Assembly: GCA_900762945.1 (NCBI GenBank)
Contig: CAAFIN010000305.1
Location: 1-7,503, forward strand
Direction of reading: 5' to 3'
From: Clostridia bacterium
GTDB taxonomy: Bacteria > Bacillota > Clostridia > Christensenellales > Pumilibacteraceae
Length of the DNA: 7,503 bases
Shown here: piece by piece, positions 5,390 to 7,503 of the stretch
Position numbering within the stretch: position 1 is the first letter of the stretch
How the letters are laid out: each line of letters begins with the position of its first letter
Notes under the pieces: generated by a model
Seen by the model: only the letters and a program-made list of their open reading frames with translations
The model's database searches: none
Told to the model about the DNA's origin: nothing
Made by a program: the position numbers and the translations under genes

Positions 5390-7348
5390 CTAGCCCTTTA
5401 CGTTCTCGATGAACGCGTCCTCTTTGTTAAAGTCGGCGTGTTCGACGATGTAATTGCGCCTGAGTTCTATCGCGTCGCCCATAAGCACGCTGACGAGTTT
5501 TTCAGCCTGCGCCGCGTCTTCGATGGTGACTCTCACGAGTTTGCGATTCTTCGGGTCCATGGTGGTCGTCCAAAGCTGCTCGGCGTTCATTTCGCCCAAG
5601 CCCTTGTAACGCTGAATTTCCGCGCCCTTGCCGTACTTTTTCTTCAGTTCGTCGAGCGCCGCGTCGTCGTAGGCGTACTCTATCTGCCCGCGCTTTTCGA
5701 TCTTATACAGCGGCGGCAGACCGATATAGACGTGACCCTCGTTTATGAGCTCGCGCATATAGCGGAAGAAGAACGTGAGAAGTATCGCGCGGATATGCAA
5801 TCCGTCCTGGTCCGCGTCGGACAATATAACGACTTTGTGGTACTTAAGGTCGGCGACGTCGAAGTCCTCCCCCAGTCCCGCACCGAGAGCGGAAATCAGC
5901 GTGCGGATCTCCTCGTTCGCAAGCACCTGATCGAGGCGCTTTTTCTCGGCGTTCAGCGGCTTACCGCGTAGCGGCAGTATCGCCTGAAACGAGCGGTTTC
6001 TCGCCTGCGAGCAAGTGCCGCCCGCGCTGTCGCCCTCGACGATGAAAAGTTCGTTGTTCTCGGGCTTTTTACCGGTGCAACTCTTGAGTTTGCCCACGGT
6101 GTGGAAGTTATCTATGCTGTTTCTCGCGCGGGTGAGTTCTTTTTCTTTCCGCGCGGCTTCGCGCACTTTCGCGGCGAGCAAGCCTTTCTTTATCGCGATT
6201 TCGGCGATCTGCTGATTCTTTTCGAAGAATTTCTGCAGTTCGGTGGTGACGATATCCTCCAGCGCTTTTTTCGCTTCGGTGTTGCCGAGTTTGGTTTTCG
6301 TCTGACCCTCGAACTGGATATTCTGCATCTTGACGGACAGAACGGCGGTAAGACCTTCTCTGTAGTCGTCGCCGATAAGGTTCTGATCCTTTTCTTTCAG
6401 TAGCCCGAGTTTTCTCGCCCAGTCGTTCATGACCTTGGTAAGCCCGATCTTAAAGCCCGTTTCGTGCGTGCCGCCCTCGGTGGTCGGGATATTGTTGACG
6501 TACGAGAAAATGTTCTCGGTGTACGCGTCGGTGTACTGGAACGCGATTTCCGCTTCGATATTCTCGCTCTTGCCGTCCAAAAACACGGGGTCGGGGAACG
6601 CGGGATTTTTGGTTTCGTTGAGGTCGCGCACGAAGTCGATAAGTCCGCCCTCGTAGAAGTATTCGCGGTGAAGCACGCCCTCGCCGAACGGTATGCGCTC
6701 GTCGATGAAATAGATATGCGCGCCGCGGTTAAGAAACGCGAGTTCTTTCAGCCGCCGCGATATGGTTTCGGTATTGAATCTGACCGTTTCGAAAATGCGG
6801 TCGTCGGGCATAAACGTCACGCGCGTGCCGGTATGATCGGACTTCTGCTTGGTATCGAACAGGTGTTCTTTGACCAGTCCGCCGTGGACTTTGCCGTTCT
6901 CTTCGCGGCTCTCGAAGTCCATTCTGTAAGTCGTGCCGTTCTTGAAAACCTCGACCTTTAGCCAGCGCGACAAAGCGTTGGTGACCGACGCGCCCACGCC
7001 GTGCAGACCGCCCGAGTGCGCGTAGTTGTCGTTGCCGAACTTGCCGCCCGCATGAAGCTGAGTGAAAACGACTTCCACGCCGCTGACTTTCATAGTGGGG
7101 TGAATGTCGACCGGTATGCCGCGCCCGTTGTCCTCCACGCTGACCGAGCCGTCCGCGTGTACCGTGACGCGGATAGTGTCGCCGTAGCCGTTCGCCACTT
7201 CGTCCATACCGTTGTCCACGATTTCCCACAAGATATGGTGAAGTCCGCGCGCGCCCGTCGAGCCGATATACATACCCGGGCGAACGCGAACCGCGTCAAG
7301 ACCTTCGAGGATCTGTATATCCTTTGCGTTATAATCTTTTCCTGCCAT
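5390..7348 (-). CDS. parE: DNA topoisomerase IV subunit B (ParE; GyrB family)
   Basis: This complete 652-residue protein is the ATPase subunit that pairs with ParC. Its GHKL ATP-binding domain has Glu42, Asn46 (WEIVDNGMDE), Asp73 in EDNGRGIP, and the lid SGGLHGVGAS (112-121). The transducer contributes QTK (349-351). The Toprim domain has EGDSAGG (438-444), PLRGKPLN (459-466) and DADQD (511-515), so the metal ligands Glu438, Asp511, Asp513 and Asp515 are present. QRYKGLGEMN (579-588) opens the C-terminal block. The protein lacks the long insertion of E. coli GyrB. GGKFGxxxYxxSGGLHGVGAS and the 13-nt link to parC indicate ParE, not GyrB. After EGDSAGG the usual SAKQGR is TCSQAR (445-450), so Ser447 replaces the Lys that corresponds to E. 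coli GyrB Lys447. The DADVDG form is DADQDG, also known in clostridial relatives. The ATG at 7348 has a GGAGG site (7353-7357) 4 nt upstream. It is the first gene of the leftward operon. Confidence 0.93.
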   Translation of the reverse strand: MAGKDYNAKDIQILEGLDAVRVRPGMYIGSTGARGLHHILWEIVDNGMDEVANGYGDTIRVTVHADGSVSVEDNGRGIPVDIHPTMKVSGVEVVFTQLHAGGKFGNDNYAHSGGLHGVGASVTNALSRWLKVEVFKNGTTYRMDFESREENGKVHGGLVKEHLFDTKQKSDHTGTRVTFMPDDRIFETVRFNTETISRRLKELAFLNRGAHIYFIDERIPFGEGVLHREYFYEGGLIDFVRDLNETKNPAFPDPVFLDGKSENIEAEIAFQYTDAYTENIFSYVNNIPTTEGGTHETGFKIGLTKVMNDWARKLGLLKEKDQNLIGDDYREGLTAVLSVKMQNIQFEGQTKTKLGNTEAKKALEDIVTTELQKFFEKNQQIAEIAIKKGLLAAKVREAARKEKELTRARNSIDNFHTVGKLKSCTGKKPENNELFIVEGDSAGGTCSQARNRSFQAILPLRGKPLNAEKKRLDQVLANEEIRTLISALGAGLGEDFDVADLKYHKVVILSDADQDGLHIRAILLTFFFRYMRELINEGHVYIGLPPLYKIEKRGQIEYAYDDAALDELKKKYGKGAEIQRYKGLGEMNAEQLWTTTMDPKNRKLVRVTIEDAAQAEKLVSVLMGDAIELRRNYIVEHADFNKEDAFIENVKG

Positions 7349-7461
7349 AATTCCTCCGTAACTTTTGCGCCGGACTCCCGGGGGTTAACGGCGGCGAAAA
7401 TATCGATTTTTCGCGGGATTCTCGCTCCGAAACCGCCGCCGCGGCGCGCTAAAGAAGTTTA
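7349..7461 (-). promoter_or_regulatory. Structured leader of parE mRNA
   Basis: About 113 nt separate the predicted start site from the parE ATG. The region holds an outer 8-bp inverted repeat, CGGCGGCG (7389-7396) with CGCCGCCG (7434-7441). Within it is a bulged hairpin, GCGAAAAT (7394-7401) with ATTTTTCGC (7406-7414); the two overlap at 7394-7396, so they could compete. I do not recognise a known riboswitch and see no terminator U-run. The pairing is seen in the sequence. Any regulatory effect is inference. Confidence 0.4.
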
Positions 7462-7468
7462 CCGTATA

Positions 7469-7497
7469 ATTGTATCACAAACCGAATTTTTTTACAA
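7469..7497 (-). promoter_or_regulatory. Predicted sigma-70/SigA promoter of the parE-parC operon
   Basis: Read leftward, TTGTAA (7497-7492) and TACAAT (7474-7469) are separated by exactly 17 bp, both close to consensus. The spacer includes an A-run next to the -35. Transcription would start near 7462. This is the only good promoter seen ahead of the four leftward genes. Confidence 0.65.
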
Positions 7498-7503
7498 TCG
7501 TTT

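Noticed and set aside
5390..7348. Assigning the pair as gyrB-gyrA
   Set aside because: ParE-type GGKFG...GASV motif, lack of the long GyrB Toprim insertion, a non-canonical GyrA-box and no dnaA/recF context favour topoisomerase IV. The alternative is not fully excluded.
7465..7470. Perfect plus-strand TATAAT upstream of parE
   Set aside because: No matching -35 lies 16-18 bp upstream (that region is GC-rich) and no rightward gene follows within the window. It arises by overlap with the leftward -10 region.

Overview
The window looks like a chromosomal segment of a Clostridia-like member of the Bacillota. It carries a ParE-ParC (topoisomerase IV) pair of Gram-positive type and an ABC-F ATPase that most resembles Bacillus YfmM. 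It has GGAGG/GAGAGG ribosome binding sites and TTGxxx-17-TATAAT-like promoters. Genes are moderately GC-rich and the control region at 258-389 is very AT-rich. No lineage below that level can be claimed from the sequence alone.

Layout. Most of the window (about 817-7497) is one leftward block on the minus strand: promoter at 7469-7497, a structured leader, parE (7348-5390), parC (5376-2938), a 98-nt gap with two small hairpins, an ABC-F ribosome-associated ATPase (2839-1292), and a low-molecular-weight tyrosine phosphatase (1278-817). parE/parC and ABC-F/phosphatase are each only 13 nt apart. The wider gap before the ABC-F gene could hold its own start signal or a partial terminator. ParE and ParC form the A2B2 decatenating enzyme. 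The ABC-F protein probably acts on the ribosome, and the phosphatase removes phosphate from Tyr or Arg side chains.

The left end is a different module. A leftward gene cut by the window edge (257 to <1) encodes the N-terminus of an EcoRI-family adenine-specific DNA methyltransferase. Divergent from it is a 93-aa XRE/Cro-type regulator (390-671). The 132-bp AT-rich region between them holds four copies of an 11-bp word, TATAAGACTAA, placed on and around a good methyltransferase promoter. This layout resembles a controller-protein circuit of a restriction-modification system. No endonuclease gene is seen in the window, and the regulator is followed directly by a strong bidirectional terminator (697-721). 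The methyltransferase/regulator pair and its operator array are the most interesting part of the window.

Two substitutions in the drug-contact region of topoisomerase IV also stand out. ParC has Gly where GyrA has Asp87, and ParE has Ser where GyrB has Lys447. No tRNA, rRNA, CRISPR array, insertion sequence or recognised riboswitch was found.
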